Notes: a model not told the origin generated them from the sequence alone. A stretch of 64,000 bases of DNA from Aphrocallistes beatrix (GCA_963281255.1 OY725503.1:1364001-1428000), one strand, 5' to 3'; numbered from the stretch's first letter, positions 20,310 through 32,329 are shown. Made by a program: numbers and translations.

Positions 20310-21409
20310 CAGCACCGGCGCCACGGTTTTAGAAGTGGTCCGGTTTAATCGTACCACTTTTAAAAAGTGGCTAGGCATAGCAACCTATACATAAGGCACT
20401 GCCGCGCTCAAAAAAACTTAGACCAGGGATGGACTAGTATAGTTGAGAATTTCACAACATGAACCTGAGTATTTTTCCCAGGCACGATAGACCTTCTTAA
20501 TGATTAACAGCATATATAAACCATATATCAGAGTCCCCAAATCCGTAATCAAAATGTGCATTGCCATCATCATATTGCGCAACGAACCCTTTTTGAGGAA
20601 ATTTAGGCAATTTTCTCACCTGTTTATACAGTTATAATCCATCATTAATGTCTAATTATCACAGGAAATCTTACTTTGGACCAGTTGTTTAGAAATATGT
20701 GGGCATTTTCATCGGAATGAAGACATATCCCTGCGTTGCTAGAGAAATGTAATTTGACTAATTTGGACTATATCTCGAGATTTGCAAATGCTAGACGCAA
20801 TTTACCATTTGTGTTCAAATTATAAATTGCTCCATAACTGTATAACTGTCGTATTCAGAGAGATAAAGTGAATTATTGGTGAATAGGAAGTCACCTATTG
20901 CCTTTATTGGCGTATAGCATTTGCAAATCTCGAGAAATTAGTCAAATTATATTTCCATAGCAACGCAGGAATGTGTCCACATTCCGATGAAAATTTCCAC
21001 AGATTTCTAAACAACTGGTCCAAAGTAAGATTTCCTGTGATAATTAGACATTAATGATGGATTATAACTGTATAAACAGGTGAGAAAATTGCCTAAATTT
21101 CCTCAAAAAAGGGCTCGTTGCGCAATATGATGATGGCAATGTACATTTTGATTACGGATTCGGGGACTCTGATATGCGGTTTATATATGCTGGTAAAACT
21201 TTAGAAGGTCTATCGTGACTAGGAAAAATACTCAGGTTCATGTTGTGAAATTCTCAACTATACTAGTCCATCCCTGGTCCAAGTTTCTTTGAGCGCGGCA
21301 GTGCCTTATGTATAGATTGCTATGGGCCAGGTTTATCTGGATCACGGGGGCTTCTTTTGAAAAGTGGTCCGGTTAAAACCGGACCAACCTGACCAGTGGC
21401 GCCGTCCAG
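20310..21409. mobile_element. GGCGCCAC palindromic MITE split by a P-like element
   Basis: CAGCACCGGCGCCACGG and GAAGTGGTCCGG at the left, and AAAGTGGTCCGGTTAAAACC with CCAGTGGCGCCGTCCAG at the right, are the two halves of a MITE like the intact 113-bp copy at 11701-11813. The 949-bp element at 20376-21324 separates them, with GGCTAGG/GGCCAGG as the duplicated target. Confidence 0.8.
20376..21324. mobile_element. P-like foldback element, 949 bp, non-autonomous
   Basis: Ends CATAGCAACCTATACATAAG and CTTATGTATAGATTGCTATG are inverse, and almost the entire element is an imperfect palindrome, with arms of about 430 bp meeting near 20850. Flanks GGCTAGG (20369-20375) and GGCCAGG (21325-21331) suggest a 7-bp target duplication with one later change. 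Assignment to the P superfamily rests on the shared terminus with the transposase-bearing element at 27875-32161 and on resemblance of the CAT...ATAAGG end to the Drosophila P terminus. No coding sequence. Confidence 0.8.
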
Positions 21410-21829
21410 ATAAAATGTATAAACCAGAGATGTCTTGAGCTCCTAACAACTGTTCGAGACATGCGTCAAGAGAAGGCTTCGAGGCCAGCAAGCAGCCCGC
21501 GTACGAATGAGAGAAGAATTGATGGTATTGAAGGCTGAAACACTCCATAAACTCCAGATGAATGTACTCCACGAAACTCAGCAACAAATCCTGGAGAACT
21601 TGAAGCAAAGTTGTTTGAAGAGAGGATCCCCATCCCTGAGACGCGTATAGTGTTCCGAGTTGACGCTCAAGATCTGGATCAGCTGACTTGAGGTTTGGGA
21701 GAGATCTTGGAAAAAAATGTTCTACTTGTCCCCCGCTATGCGACATGAGACCAACAGTAGCAATTGCGCGAAGCAAGGTATGGCCTCTGGTGAACTTGGT
21801 GTCCCAATGGTGTTGCTATTGACGCAACC
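21410..21829 (-). CDS. Unrecognised conserved-looking exon, C-terminal side, interrupted by MITE
   Basis: The minus-strand frame is open from a possible AG acceptor (CGTCAATAG, just above 21829) with HHWDTKFTRGHTLLRAIATV at its start, then ADPDLERQLGTLYASQGWGS, LLQVLQDLLLSFVEYIHLEF, YHQFFSHSYAGCLLASKPSL and DACLEQLLGAQDISGLYIL. It then runs straight into the palindromic MITE at 20310-21409, where it stops. The composition (leucine-rich amphipathic helices, GC-richer than its flanks) looks like a real exon, but I recognise no family. Either a splice donor lies just before the MITE (CTG|GTTTAT near 21430) or the gene is truncated. Confidence 0.4.
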
Positions 21830-21841
21830 AATACCATATCT

Positions 21842-22257
21842 ATGTAGTTGAAGGATACACAATGAAGAATTTGAGAGTATCCATATTTTCTGAGGTGGGA
21901 GAATATCTAAACAATTTCTTTCATGAAGATATGAAATTAATATATCTAGGCAAGACGCTGACCCCTGAAAATAGGGGTTATGCTCAACCATCACCACAGT
22001 AAAGGTTTTAAGTCAGATTTTGGTGGAACAAGTCTTCCTGACATGGGCGGCGCGTAATGGAGGCTTGGTGAGGCTCAGCCTCTCCAAAATTTAATCTTAT
22101 TGGCTTCTAACTGAGGGGCTTTCCACTAAGTTAATCGAAGATATGGTGATAATAATTTCGTACAAATTAATCAAAATATTTAAGTTACATTGAACTGAGC
22201 TTCTTGGAACTGAAGCATGATTATTTTGAATGGTAGATTATTGTTGACCCATGAATT
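21842..22257. other. no further exon found
   Basis: Region upstream of the possible exon. Short frames on the minus strand (around 21842-21997 and 22180-22377) show no recognisable domain. CTTGGTGAGGCTCAGCCTC near 22060 is part of a GC-richer patch of unclear nature. Confidence 0.3.
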
Positions 22258-22626
22258 AGTGTTCTGATTGGGTTCATATGCGCCAAGTGTGGGTGGGGGT
22301 TTGGAGCCTGTGGGGGGGGCGTGGTGCTGGGGAATGGAGCAGTGGAGGAAGCTGTGGTATGGCAGGACTCCACACAAACTTATAGGTTACAACTAAACCC
22401 CAAAATTATGTTAATTGAGTCTAAATATATATCCCAATTACATTTTTCTTCCACTATAGTCTGAGACTTTCTTTTCCCTAGGTAACAACAATAGCTGTGT
22501 ATCGATATTTGAGCATCTAAGATTTAAAAAATTTCCTGGGGCCCGGAGCCCCCCTTACCGTCGCTCGCTCTTGGCCCCACCCAGGTTTTATTCTGTTTTC
22601 CAAAACTTGGCGGCTATGATTGGGTT
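22258..22626. mobile_element. Possible MITE with GCGCCAAG/CTTGGCGG ends
   Basis: TATGCGCCAAGTGTGGGTG at the left and CCAAAACTTGGCGGCTATG at the right resemble the two ends of the small MITE at 3843-3931. G-runs lie next to the left end. The spacing is larger than in the other copy, so this could be two fragments. Confidence 0.35.
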
Positions 22627-23997
22627 TATAAGGAATAAAATCATCCCACTTTACTGTGATATAATTTAGATTAATCATGGTGAGTTTGAAATAGGAATCT
22701 AGGCAATAATATTATTCAAATTATTATTATTATTAAATAGCATCCTCATATGGAACCCTCACGCGCCTATGCCTCCTGAATAACGTCAGGTAGTTCGTCG
22801 AGTTGAATTGTGGTGTCAGTTTTGAGTTATGGACCTATTCGGTCCCACAATGTACAATTTAAAGACCACACGCTTAGCACTCTAATTTGCTGTCTCGCCT
22901 GTCGAATACGTTCTCCACTGTTTATTTTTTTAGGTCGTAGTAGGATTCACAAAGCGCTGGTAAAAATTTTAGAGCCAAATATCGGATATTTTTAGTTTAC
23001 CAAACCTTTTTCTAAGAAAAATGGGAGGAAAATGGACAGCCACTTTGTTTCTAACCAGTCTCTCTGGAAATGTATAACTGAGCCCTTCTAATAACTTAAA
23101 AACTTCCATAACTTGTGTATTATTGATTTTAAACAAGAATAGGAATACGTAATTATGGTCATTTTCGAAAATTTATGTATCGATTTCTACTACGGGTCTA
23201 CGAATAATGCATTTTTCAGACCATTTTAGACGTTCACTTAAACTGTGTAATCATTCATCTAATCCAAATACAATGTATTATTGTCGAATAGGAGTCCGGT
23301 TGCATGAATTGACCCCCATGAGAAAATGACCCTTCAATAAAGGAACCATGGATTTGCAAAGGGGTCATTATCCTATGCATGGTGCGTGAGAAAATGACCC
23401 CCCTTCTAAAAATATATTCGTCATACTCATTGAGGTAATTTAACAATGTAACATCAGTGGAGATTGCTTCATTAAACACAGAAGTTCATCTAACAGTTTG
23501 ATTACATTTCACTCATGAATAGACCCACTTTATAACTACGTAATTATGATGGAAAATAGTAAGGATTTCAAATACTTTTATCCGATTAGAGTATATTAAA
23601 ACGCTAGGATTTTTGTTTGTTTGTTTGTCTGAATTCGAAAATCTAAGCTAAATTTTCACACCCCTGCAAAAAAATTTGTTCACACCTTTTCTATACAAGA
23701 CTACGTACGGCTTCACTCTCACAATAGAAATCATTGTACGACACTATTGTAGGCTGTCATTGTTATTAAGCAATAACTTATATATATGTCTCAATTATAT
23801 TATAGTGTATAGCAATAAAAAAGGTGTTGTGTATATTTTCACACCTTTATATATGTACGTATTTTAACACCATTTGATGAATTTAAAAAAATCCACTAGA
23901 GACTAGCTTCCAACGATTAATATGGGGTTATTGGGGGTGTAGATTTAGAATATTATATTTCCGGATCTATATGAGAAATCATTTGTTACCTTTGTTT
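22627..23997. other. intergenic, no gene seen
   Basis: AT-rich sequence. A palindromic patch around 23288-23405 repeats AAAATGACCC and GGGGTCAT words. Short frames here have no recognisable domains. Confidence 0.35.
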
Positions 23998-24228
23998 ACA
24001 ATAGCCGCGCAGCGCAAACAAGCGAAGCACTATCGAAAATCAGCGTTTTCAATCAGCTTGAAAATAATATTAAAAGTGTATGTTAACTACAAGCGCGCTT
24101 CGCTTGCTTGCGCTCGCGGCGTTTTTACAAGTAGTTGATAATTAGAAATCCCCAATCAACCGGGTTTTTATATCTCCAGGCGCCTGGAGTTATAAGATAA
24201 ACCCGGTTGATTGCTTTCTAATTCTCTA
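23998..24228. repeat. Family A terminal fragments in opposite orientations
   Basis: GCCGCGCAGCGCAAACAAGC with GAAGC (24003-24030) is one terminus; ACAAGCGCGCTTCGCTTGC with TTGCGCTCGCGGCG (24089-24122) is another in inverse orientation. 24146-24214 is an inverted repeat (CAATCAACCGGGTTT...AAACCCGGTTGATTG) centred on CTCCAGGCGCCTGGAG, analogous to the palindrome at 18363-18435. This is a rearranged Family A locus. Confidence 0.7.
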
Positions 24229-24702
24229 CTAAAAAACGACATTTATCTACGGTAAATCATGAATTCAGCAGAATGAAGTTGATTGTAATGGCTAGTAACA
24301 TACCAGAGGATTCTCGAGTACCTAAGGGAACTTTCTGGAGTCCAGGAATGCTTGCTGTCTGAGGTTTGCACCCTAGTACAGCTTATCTTGGTAATCCCGG
24401 CTACTAATTATGTTAGCGAGTGGTCGTTTAGTTCACTTTGTCGAATAAAACTTACCTCCGATCGACAATGATACAAGACAGGCTTAACAGTGTCATGACT
24501 CGACATGTTCACAAGGAGCTCACAGACAAGCTAAACTTAATAGACATTGGGAATTAGTTTGTTAGATTATCAGAGCACCGAGAAAAATTTGTTTGGGAAG
24601 TTTCGTGCCTCTAATTAAGAATGAGTATCAGTCTAATCTTAATATTTACGATATTTTTTCTTTTTTCTTGAACTTCTTCTTGATAACATGTATCATTAGT
24701 AA
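24229..24702. other. intergenic, no gene seen
   Basis: AT-rich sequence between a rearranged Family A locus and a MITE; no coding or repeat signal recognised. Confidence 0.35.
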
Positions 24703-24937
24703 TGTTGCCATATCATGAACAAAGTTCATAGATTTGACTATTTTCATGAACTTTTGAGTTGTGGCATGAACATAGCATGAACCATGAACTTTGGCATGAA
24801 CTTTGTAACTTGTAACATGAATATGGTACGAACTTTTACTTTTAGCATGAACTTAGCATGAACTTTTAAACATGGCAAGAATTTCTTACTTTTGGCATAA
24901 ACTTGGCATGACATGCTAAGCAGTTCATCTAGCAACA
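24703..24937. mobile_element. MITE with internal CATGAAC repeats, copy 2
   Basis: TGTTGCCATATCATGAAC and GTTCATCTAGCAACA are terminal inverted repeats. Between them GGCATGAACTT-like units repeat about ten times. It matches the copy at 7743-7969 in ends and first 60 bp, but differs in repeat number. Confidence 0.75.
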
Positions 24938-24940
24938 ATG

Positions 24941-25355
24941 CACTCCATAGACAAAGTAGTCATACACCCCAATATTTTCAATACAAATTGTTATAACACT
25001 AATCCATTTGTTTGTGAAGTCAATAACATTTAATTAGTAACAAATACAGTAAATATAGCTAAAATTCGTTTCATTTACATTCAAATTACTCACTTTGCAA
25101 ACATTTAACATAATTACTCTCCTTCAACTTTGATATTTTCGGAATTTGTTACCCTATAACATATATCACGAGTTGCCACCATTGTACGTATGCATATGAT
25201 GGCATTGGTGGTACGAGGTGAACAGTTTAAAATGTTTAACATGGGTGAGTAATTCGAATGTGGAGTAATCGAAGTTAAATTAAGCGTCTCTCTTACAGAT
25301 TAAATGCCCTTTACTTGCTAAATAGCTTAGTATGAATACTTTAGTCCAGACAATG
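24941..25355. mobile_element. Tc1-type palindromic MITE, copy 2
   Basis: ATAGACAAAGTAGTCATACACC at the left and GAATACTTTAGTCCAG at the right. The middle carries the TGCCACC...CATATGATGGCA...GGTACGAGG signature also found in copy 1 (18873-19346). It abuts the CATGAAC MITE. Confidence 0.6.
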
Positions 25356-25435
25356 TAAACTTTATTAGATATGAAAAGGAAATTTGTAAGTGGTGCTATA
25401 GTCTGGTCAAAATAGGAAGCAAATAGTCCCAACCC

Positions 25436-27790
25436 CATTGCAAGAAATTTTTTTATTGCATTTTTTCAGTTGTATCATGTCTTAGGAGTAACACACTAAA
25501 AGTACCGAAATCGGCATATCAGAAAGTGATTTGACACGACCCCGGACTATAAAAATCGCCGGTTTTGAAAACTGAGATATAACCTTTCAAATGTTTGCAA
25601 ATCAGTTTTTATGTCATATTCGTGCTCAGCATCGAATTTCCGGCAATTTGATATATATATTGACTATATTTTGAGCAAATAATTTTGGGCCCTCCCTAGC
25701 AACAACCTGGAATGTAAAAATTCCGATCTCCAAATTTGGTGTAAACCATATCGAGTGACCCCTTGTTTTTCTCGGCTATGCTTGCTGAGTACGAATTTCT
25801 TAATATAATTAGTCTAAACGTTAGTTTAAAATATTATGGTTTGCGACTGGTGGTATTCATGTATTTTTAACGGTAAACATACTCATAATTTTTTGTTTTG
25901 TCCCTTTAACTCCTATGAAATATAAGAATGTAAAATTTAGGTGGCATAGATGGATTGATATGTCCACATTTCAGTTTCATCTTCGGTTTCATCATCCGAT
26001 GCAATTCCTTGTCATCTTGTCATCGTCCGCATGCTTGGGAACAGTTGAGTCCTTGTTTTCTGCAGCTACATCTCAGACTACTATAGCCTGTGGAACAGTT
26101 ACAGTGGATCATTTTCAGGAGTGCTTCGGGTGCAGGGTTATCCAACATGACTGGGATTAGGCTGTTATCTTGGCAGTTCCATCCCCATTCGGTGACCTCC
26201 ATACCATCAGCCATGCCCATCCACAACATCACCTGGAAATAGCACCTCAGAGAGTGAAATTTAGTGGCGGAGGATGTAGTAATAAGGAAGATTCCCTTTC
26301 CAATCAAGCCAACAAACAGGCCCTCATCCATCTCATTTCTAAACGTATGAGAGAAAGAGGGTGCCATGTAATACAGGCTGAGGAGGATGCCGTGTTGGCA
26401 TTGTGAAGGCAGCAGTATCAATGGCATCTTTCAAGACAACAACTCTCATAGGCGAGGATATGGATCTATTGGTTCTGTTGCTGCACTACACTCCTAACAA
26501 CAATGCTAAGAAGATAAACTTCCGCTCGGATAAAGGGAAACCAACCGTAGTGTATGATATCAAGGTGATAAAGCAGGTGCTTGGGGACGAAATCTGCCAC
26601 AGCCTGCTTTTTCTGCATGCATTCACCGGGTGTGACACCACTTCCAGCATTTTCGGGATCGGAAAGAAGTCTGCTCTGTACAAGTTCGAAGAGGATTCCA
26701 TCTTAAAAAGCTATGCTAGGGTGTTTTCTGCACCAAACCAAGACCCAGTTGTGATAGAAAGCACTGGTTATAAGTCATGATCGCGTTGTTCAATGCAAAA
26801 CATGGCGACAGTCTTCGCGACATAAGACACACTATCCTCTGCAAAAAAGTGAGTGCAGCCAAAAGCTTCGACACCCGAAAGACTGCCACCTATAGCCTCC
26901 GCCACTAAATTTCACTCTCTGAGGGGCTATTTCCAGGTGATGTTGTGGATGGGCATGGCTGATGGTACGGAGGTCACCGAATGGGGATGGAACTGCCAAG
27001 ATAACAGCCTAATCCCAGTCATGTTGGACAGTAACCCTGCACCCGAAGCACTCCTGAAAATGATCCACTGTAACTGCTCCACAGGATGTAGTAGTCTCAG
27101 GTGTAGCTGCAGAAAACAAGGACTCAACTGTTCCCAAGCATGCGGACGATGATAAGATGACAACTGTGGCAATATGAGAGAAGGGATTGCATCGGATGAT
27201 GAAACCGAAGATGAAATTGAAATGTGAACATATCAATCCATCTATTTATCTATCTATGCCACCTAAATTTACCATTCATATATTTCATAGGAGTTAAAGG
27301 GATGAAACAAAAATTTATGAGTATGTTTGTCGTTAAAAATACATGAATGCCACCAGTCGCAAACCTAATATTTTAAAACTAACGTTTAGACTATTTATAT
27401 TAAGAAATTCGTACTCAGCAAGCATAGCCGAGAAAAACAAGGGGTCACTTGATGTGGTTTACACCAAATTTGGAGATTGGAATTTTTGCATTCCGGGTTG
27501 TTACTAGGGAGGGCCCAAATTTTGTTGCTCAAAATATAGTCAATATATATAGTCAATATCAAATTGCCAGAAATATGATGCTGAGCACGAATATGACAAT
27601 AAAAACTGATTTGCAATCATTTGAAAGGTTAAACTCAGTTTTCAAAACCAGCGATTTTTATGGTCCGGGGTCAACGACGGGGTCGTGGCAAATCACTTTC
27701 TGATATTCCGATTTCGGTAAACTTTTAGTATGTTACTCCTAAGACATGATACAACGGGAAAATGCAATAAAACAATTTCTTGCAATTATT
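25436..27790. mobile_element. 2.3-kb foldback element with coding arms
   Basis: The left arm (about 25460-26270) and right arm (about 26895-27765) are reverse complements of each other (for example TCTTAGGAGTAACACACTAAA versus AGTATGTTACTCCTAAGA; TTTCTCGGCTATGCTTGC versus GCAAGCATAGCCGAGAAA). Both arms contain the 3' part of the same gene, so the CXC-domain coding sequence occurs twice in head-to-head inversion. The unique centre is 26275-26895. Outermost ends do not match well, so boundaries are approximate. Confidence 0.75.
26403..27152 (+). pseudogene. Transposon-type ORF with HAFTGCDTTS motif and CXC domain
   Basis: 26403-26780 encodes GEDMDLLVLLLHYTP, TVVYDIKVIKQVLG and LLFLHAFTGCDTTSSIFGIG. 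After a frame break, 26853-27152 encodes ATKFHSLRGYFQVMLWMG, VTEWGWNCQDNSLIPVM and a tesmin/TSO1-like cysteine-rich stretch, CNCSTGCSSLRCSCRKQGLN then CSQACGR. From memory, this combination recurs in multicopy invertebrate genes that look transposon-borne; the biochemical role is not known to me. There is no plausible start codon and at least one frame break (about 26780-26860). The left arm holds an inverse copy of the second part (26020-26300, minus), with one cysteine changed to Tyr. Confidence 0.65.
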
Positions 27791-28278
27791 TTGGGGTCAT
27801 GCATCATATTGATCTGACTAATAAGCAGGTTTAGAAATGTCTTCAAGGTAAGTATCTGCATAATTTGGTTGGAACATAGCCTACTGTATATAAGGCCTCA
27901 CAGTAACTTGACTAGGGATGCGGTAGATGTTTGAACTAATAAAAGAGCTGCCTTAAATCATTAACAAAGACAGTAGAGCTTAGGAATGTATTACCAGCAT
28001 ATATAAATATGGTGTCAAAGTACCCATATCCGTTGTTAAAATTTAGATTAGTCACCATATGGTTGCACAATAGGGTATATTTGTGAAAAAGGTCGTTTAA
28101 GGGCACTTCTAAGTGTTTTTATTATAAAACTTTTCGCACAGAACTGAGATGTGAATGGGGTAATACGAAAAAGTTTACAAGATTTCTTAAACGAACGAAT
28201 ACTAGAAAGTAGGTGCATTCCTTTTGTCTAATCCTCTCTCTAAACAACAAATAGTTGATATAAATAGTTAGAGATGTG

Positions 28279-28534
28279 CTATGATGTGTTGCTCACGTAA
28301 TGCAAGAAGTTGTTTGTCAAACTATTATCTGATTGTCTTGTTATGACAGCCAAGTGTTTTGTGGAATTTTGAGTCACAGCTGGTTTTGTGCGAACGTCTG
28401 CATTTGCATCTGTTTGAATTGCATCCTGATGTGCAATTGCATTGTAGCTTGTTCCAAGGACTTCTAGAATACACGGACGGGAAACTCGCAAAGTGTTGGA
28501 AAAAAAAACTAGAGGCTGATTTTAAAAATTTCAT
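28279..28534 (-). pseudogene. CXC-domain fragment inside the P-like element
   Basis: The minus strand encodes KLQCNCTSGCNSNRCKCRRS, a half tesmin-type cysteine-rich motif like that at 27050-27150 but clearly diverged. It is downstream of the transposase in the same orientation and followed by stops. Confidence 0.55.
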
Positions 28535-29289
28535 TAATTCCTTTATTTCAACCTTAACGACTCATTTTTTTTTAATTGGGTAGATTTTAACTGGAGAGTA
28601 ACTCCTGACATGTTTTTACCTTTATGACCGTGTAAAGTGAAACCATCCCAAAGAATGAGCGAACAAGCAAATTTATCTTCACCATATTGCTTGTTGATAC
28701 GATTTATTCCATGCTAATCGCTCCATAGATATGCTAAATAACTTCACCCATAGTCTAGAACTTCGTATATCACTTTGAAGGGGGTTTTGTGCATTTAAAT
28801 TGTGGTGAAGATTTTTTGCTATGAACAATCAAAAAGAAATTTCATAAGGGGCTGAAATAAATTAAATCGCCGATTATCAACATTTCCTAGACGTATCGGC
28901 GAGAATATAATTCTAAAGGCAAAGATAATGCGATATTTCGGTCTTGTGATAATGATGCATTGTTTCTAAGAAATGTAGACGAAAAATATTGACACTGGAG
29001 TGGTACAAGAGGGTCTGAATCTACCTAAAGTGATGTGAAATATAAAATAAATAATACAGAAATGTATCAAATTGTATATTTAACGACTTATATAGGATTT
29101 AATTTTCGTCTCTTGAAGTTCTTCTTCTCTGACTCCCCTTTGATGTATCTGTTTCATTCTTGGCGAAAGCTTTCATAAAGCAGTTATTTAGGCGGTGAAA
29201 TATATTGGCAGAGTTTGAGAACTTATACTCCGTTGCCATGTAAATTTCCTTGTAGGCTTGTAAAAAGACGTAAGACATTGCTGCAACAC

Positions 29290-31215
29290 TTATTTGGTCT
29301 GTTTTTTAAAAATTGTGTAGAGGTATAAAGACTCCTCAAAGCAGTTTTCAATTAATTCGATATCATCTTCATTATTTAACAAATCCTCTTTGCAACAGTC
29401 ATCAACTTGGTCGATGTTCGTTGTTGCAATATCCAATTTGTGGAACAGTTTGAGTCTTTGAAGATTCAATCTACTGAGCACTTGCTCTACTGATATTAAG
29501 TAATTACCTCCACTCGATTGGCGGTATATACCGAACTCGGCTTCCAAACGATCAGATTGTAGTTTGCCAGGAATCACGTATGCCATACCTAAAGATAGGA
29601 ATTGCCTGGTAACCTCAACTAGGCCGTTCAATGAACGATGTAATAAATTTGCTTCACTCGTCAAACAAGTTTACCACTCAGACCGTTGTCCATTTCCTTA
29701 AAATTGGTTGCCATTTGAAGTATGAAAGTTCACTTCAGGATCCGTAATTGGTCGTGGGTCGTCATCATTAAGTCGTGTTCCAGTATGGGGAGATTTAACA
29801 TTTATAATCTTGATGAGTCGCGAAACTTCTGACGAATACTGCTGTGTCATTATTTTGCTACTCTTGTAAACGGGCCACTGTTTTATCATTAAAAACATTG
29901 TAAACTAATTGCACTTTTATTTGTCAAAATTGCTTGGATATAAAGTCTGGTGATTTAATTGAATTGTTTTATAATATTTACTTGTTCAGCTTGGTATATA
30001 CTTGTAGATGTTATATCTTTCCATTTAGTTTGAACTGCTGCGGCTGAACTTGGATCTTTGAATTCTAACGTTTGCGTTTTCTCTGTTAACCAATTATTCC
30101 AAATATTTTTCACAAATGGATAGAGTCGTAGAGTAAAATAGGGAAGGAAAGGAAGAGTTTGGATTTGGGTGATCTATGGAAGTAATATCTGAACTAACAT
30201 ACCGATTAGTGGTATACAATCTGAATGTTTTTTGATTGACACTTGAATTATCAGTCATCACGGAGAACACTACACCACCAGATTCATGGATGATATTAAT
30301 AAGAATCTGCAATTGTTCAAACAGAAATTCGCTGTCAAATTCATTACTGGAAGTAATCGAGCTACAAATGCTGGAGCACCAAAAATAGGGTTAACCATTA
30401 GTGTTAAAATAGTTTCAGCAGGGCAGGGTTGATCTTGATTAACTGCCTTACCAACGATACGATTTCCTCTGAATCTAATTGCAGGCTTCACGTAAATTTC
30501 ATCTGCCGATATGAAGCAGATTTTTATTTATCATCCAGTTTAAGAAAGATTTTATTGATAACTTCTTTGCATCCGTTAAAACTTCCAGGAGAACCCAGCT
30601 TTCCAAAATATGACCGTAAATACTTTTGTGAAGGAAGAATGAGAATATCTCGAGATTTATATGCTCATCAACTCCGTAAGAATACATTGATCGCTTCAAG
30701 AGCACATTCACGATCGTATCGGTAACCATTTAGACCTTTAGCATTCAATAAAATCAACTGGTTGCAAATGAATTTAATTTACTTTTCTTTTGATCAACGT
30801 CTGAATTATCCCCAAGGTTGTATAACTTCAAAATTCTGTTTCCGCTAGATTCCAATTCTGAAGCTAAATTAATGGAGTTTTATCAAGATAGTCCAGGATA
30901 TTATGGAGTTGTGCACATTGTGTTAATTTGTGCGTTAGAGAGTTAAGGAGATGGCGAACAGGAATTTTTTTTGACCCTTTATTAGCACTAACTTGAAGAT
31001 CATTAGAAATAACAAGTAAGTATTGACAGAAACAAGTGAGTCATCCAGTTTACCAACCTTATGGAATCCTTCAAATCTTGAAAGGCTACGGGTAGAGATC
31101 GACAGTATTTCACGAGATCATTCCAGCAAGAGATAGTATCTTTCTTCAGATTTAGTCGTTCTGATGGTTTTTGACGTGTTTCAGACGATACTCCACGTTT
31201 GTCAATCTCCCGCAC
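29290..31215 (-). pseudogene. P-element-type transposase, degenerate
   Basis: Minus-strand pieces in order: 30270-30491 (MKPAIRFRGNRIVGKAVN, LTLMVNPIFGAPAFVARLLP), 30094-30312 (LINIIHESGGVVFSVMTDNS SVNQK), 30000-30090 (KTQTLEFKDPSSAAAVQTKW), 29698-29898 (INVKSPHTGTRLNDDDPRPI) and 29290-29664 (QSDRLEAEFGIYRQSSGGNY and NLQRLKLF). These are the RNase H-like catalytic and C-terminal blocks of P/THAP9-type transposases. The Asp in VMTDN corresponds to a catalytic acidic position. Several frameshifts and stops separate the pieces and no THAP DNA-binding domain is visible, so it is inactive. Confidence 0.8.
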
Positions 31216-32329
31216 AAAAGTTTTAGAGCTTTGCGGTGTGAAGGAATTCGGTAGACCAAATATGGATGGTGGGTCAGCTGGCTTGCAAAGAAATCTTATT
31301 TAAATTCCATTCAGTTAATGGAGCGATAGGAAATCTATATTTAGTCGAGGTATTTTAGAGTTTGATATGACGAGATACCAAACAAATGGGCGAGTTACGA
31401 ATCTTTATAGAATCGAGTACAGCTAGAAGTACTATATTGAATCAATAACTTTGAATTTAAAATCTATCGCATGTAAATAAAATCATTATAATAATTAACA
31501 TTCTGACTAAATACAGTCTAATTATGGGAAATATGTAAAGGTTTGTAAGATATTCCTATGATTACTAATCGTAGTATAATATACATATATTACAACTTCA
31601 ATTATCTAATTAGAAATACACCCATGGGTTTTAGAAAATAATGAAAACGCATCTGGCCTAGGCCAAACGCGTTTAGCCTAATTTTCCAGGCTAAACGCAT
31701 TTGGCCTGCAACATATTCGTTATCAAATGGAATTACATTTGAATGTCTAGCTATCGCGGTTTTCATGATATAACCCCAACAGACCAAACACGTTTACATA
31801 GCAACACTGGAATGCAGCAACATTCCATGAAAAAAATCCAAATTTTTGTATTAACCCATTCACATCTCAGTTCTATGCGAAAAGTTTTATAATGAAAACA
31901 CTTAGAAGTGCCCTTAAACGACCTCTGAAAATTTTGTCACAAATATATCCTATTGCGCAACATTATGGTGACTAATCTAAATTTTAACAACGGATATGGG
32001 TACTTTGACACCATATTTATATATGCTGGTAATACATCCTAAGCTCTATTGTGTTTTGTTAATGATTTAAGGCAGCTCATGTATTAGTTCAACCATCTTC
32101 TACCGCATCCCTAGTCCCAAATCCGCAAGTTACTCTGAGGCTTTATATATAGTAGGCTATGGTTGAAATAAATGGTTGTTACTTTCTTGCTCATATTCAA
32201 ATGGTATAGTATCTAGTGATTGCAAAGCTTGTGGAGATGGTAGGTGATTGGAAGGAATGGAAGTTTGAGAACTTGAAAGATTTATCTTATTTATTATTTG
32301 TTCATAATTAAGGCTCAGACTTGAATTCC

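Larger units (their letters stand above)
27875..32161 (-). mobile_element. P-like DNA transposon with about 300-bp inverted repeats
   Basis: Ends CATAGCCTACTGTATATAAG and CTATATATAGTAGGCTATG-type sequence are inverse. The left arm (27875 to about 28165) and right arm (about 31845-32161) match over roughly 290 bp, including ACCAGCATATATAAATATGG and TGGTGTCAAAGTACCCATAT. Flanks are GTTGGAA (27868-27874) and GTTGAAA (32162-32168), a probable 7-bp target duplication. The interior carries a broken P-type transposase on the minus strand. This links the long-armed foldback family in the window to the P superfamily. Confidence 0.82.

Noticed and set aside
28359-28583. Plus-strand frame over the CXC fragment
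   Set aside because: The minus strand has the cysteine pattern; the plus frame has no domain.
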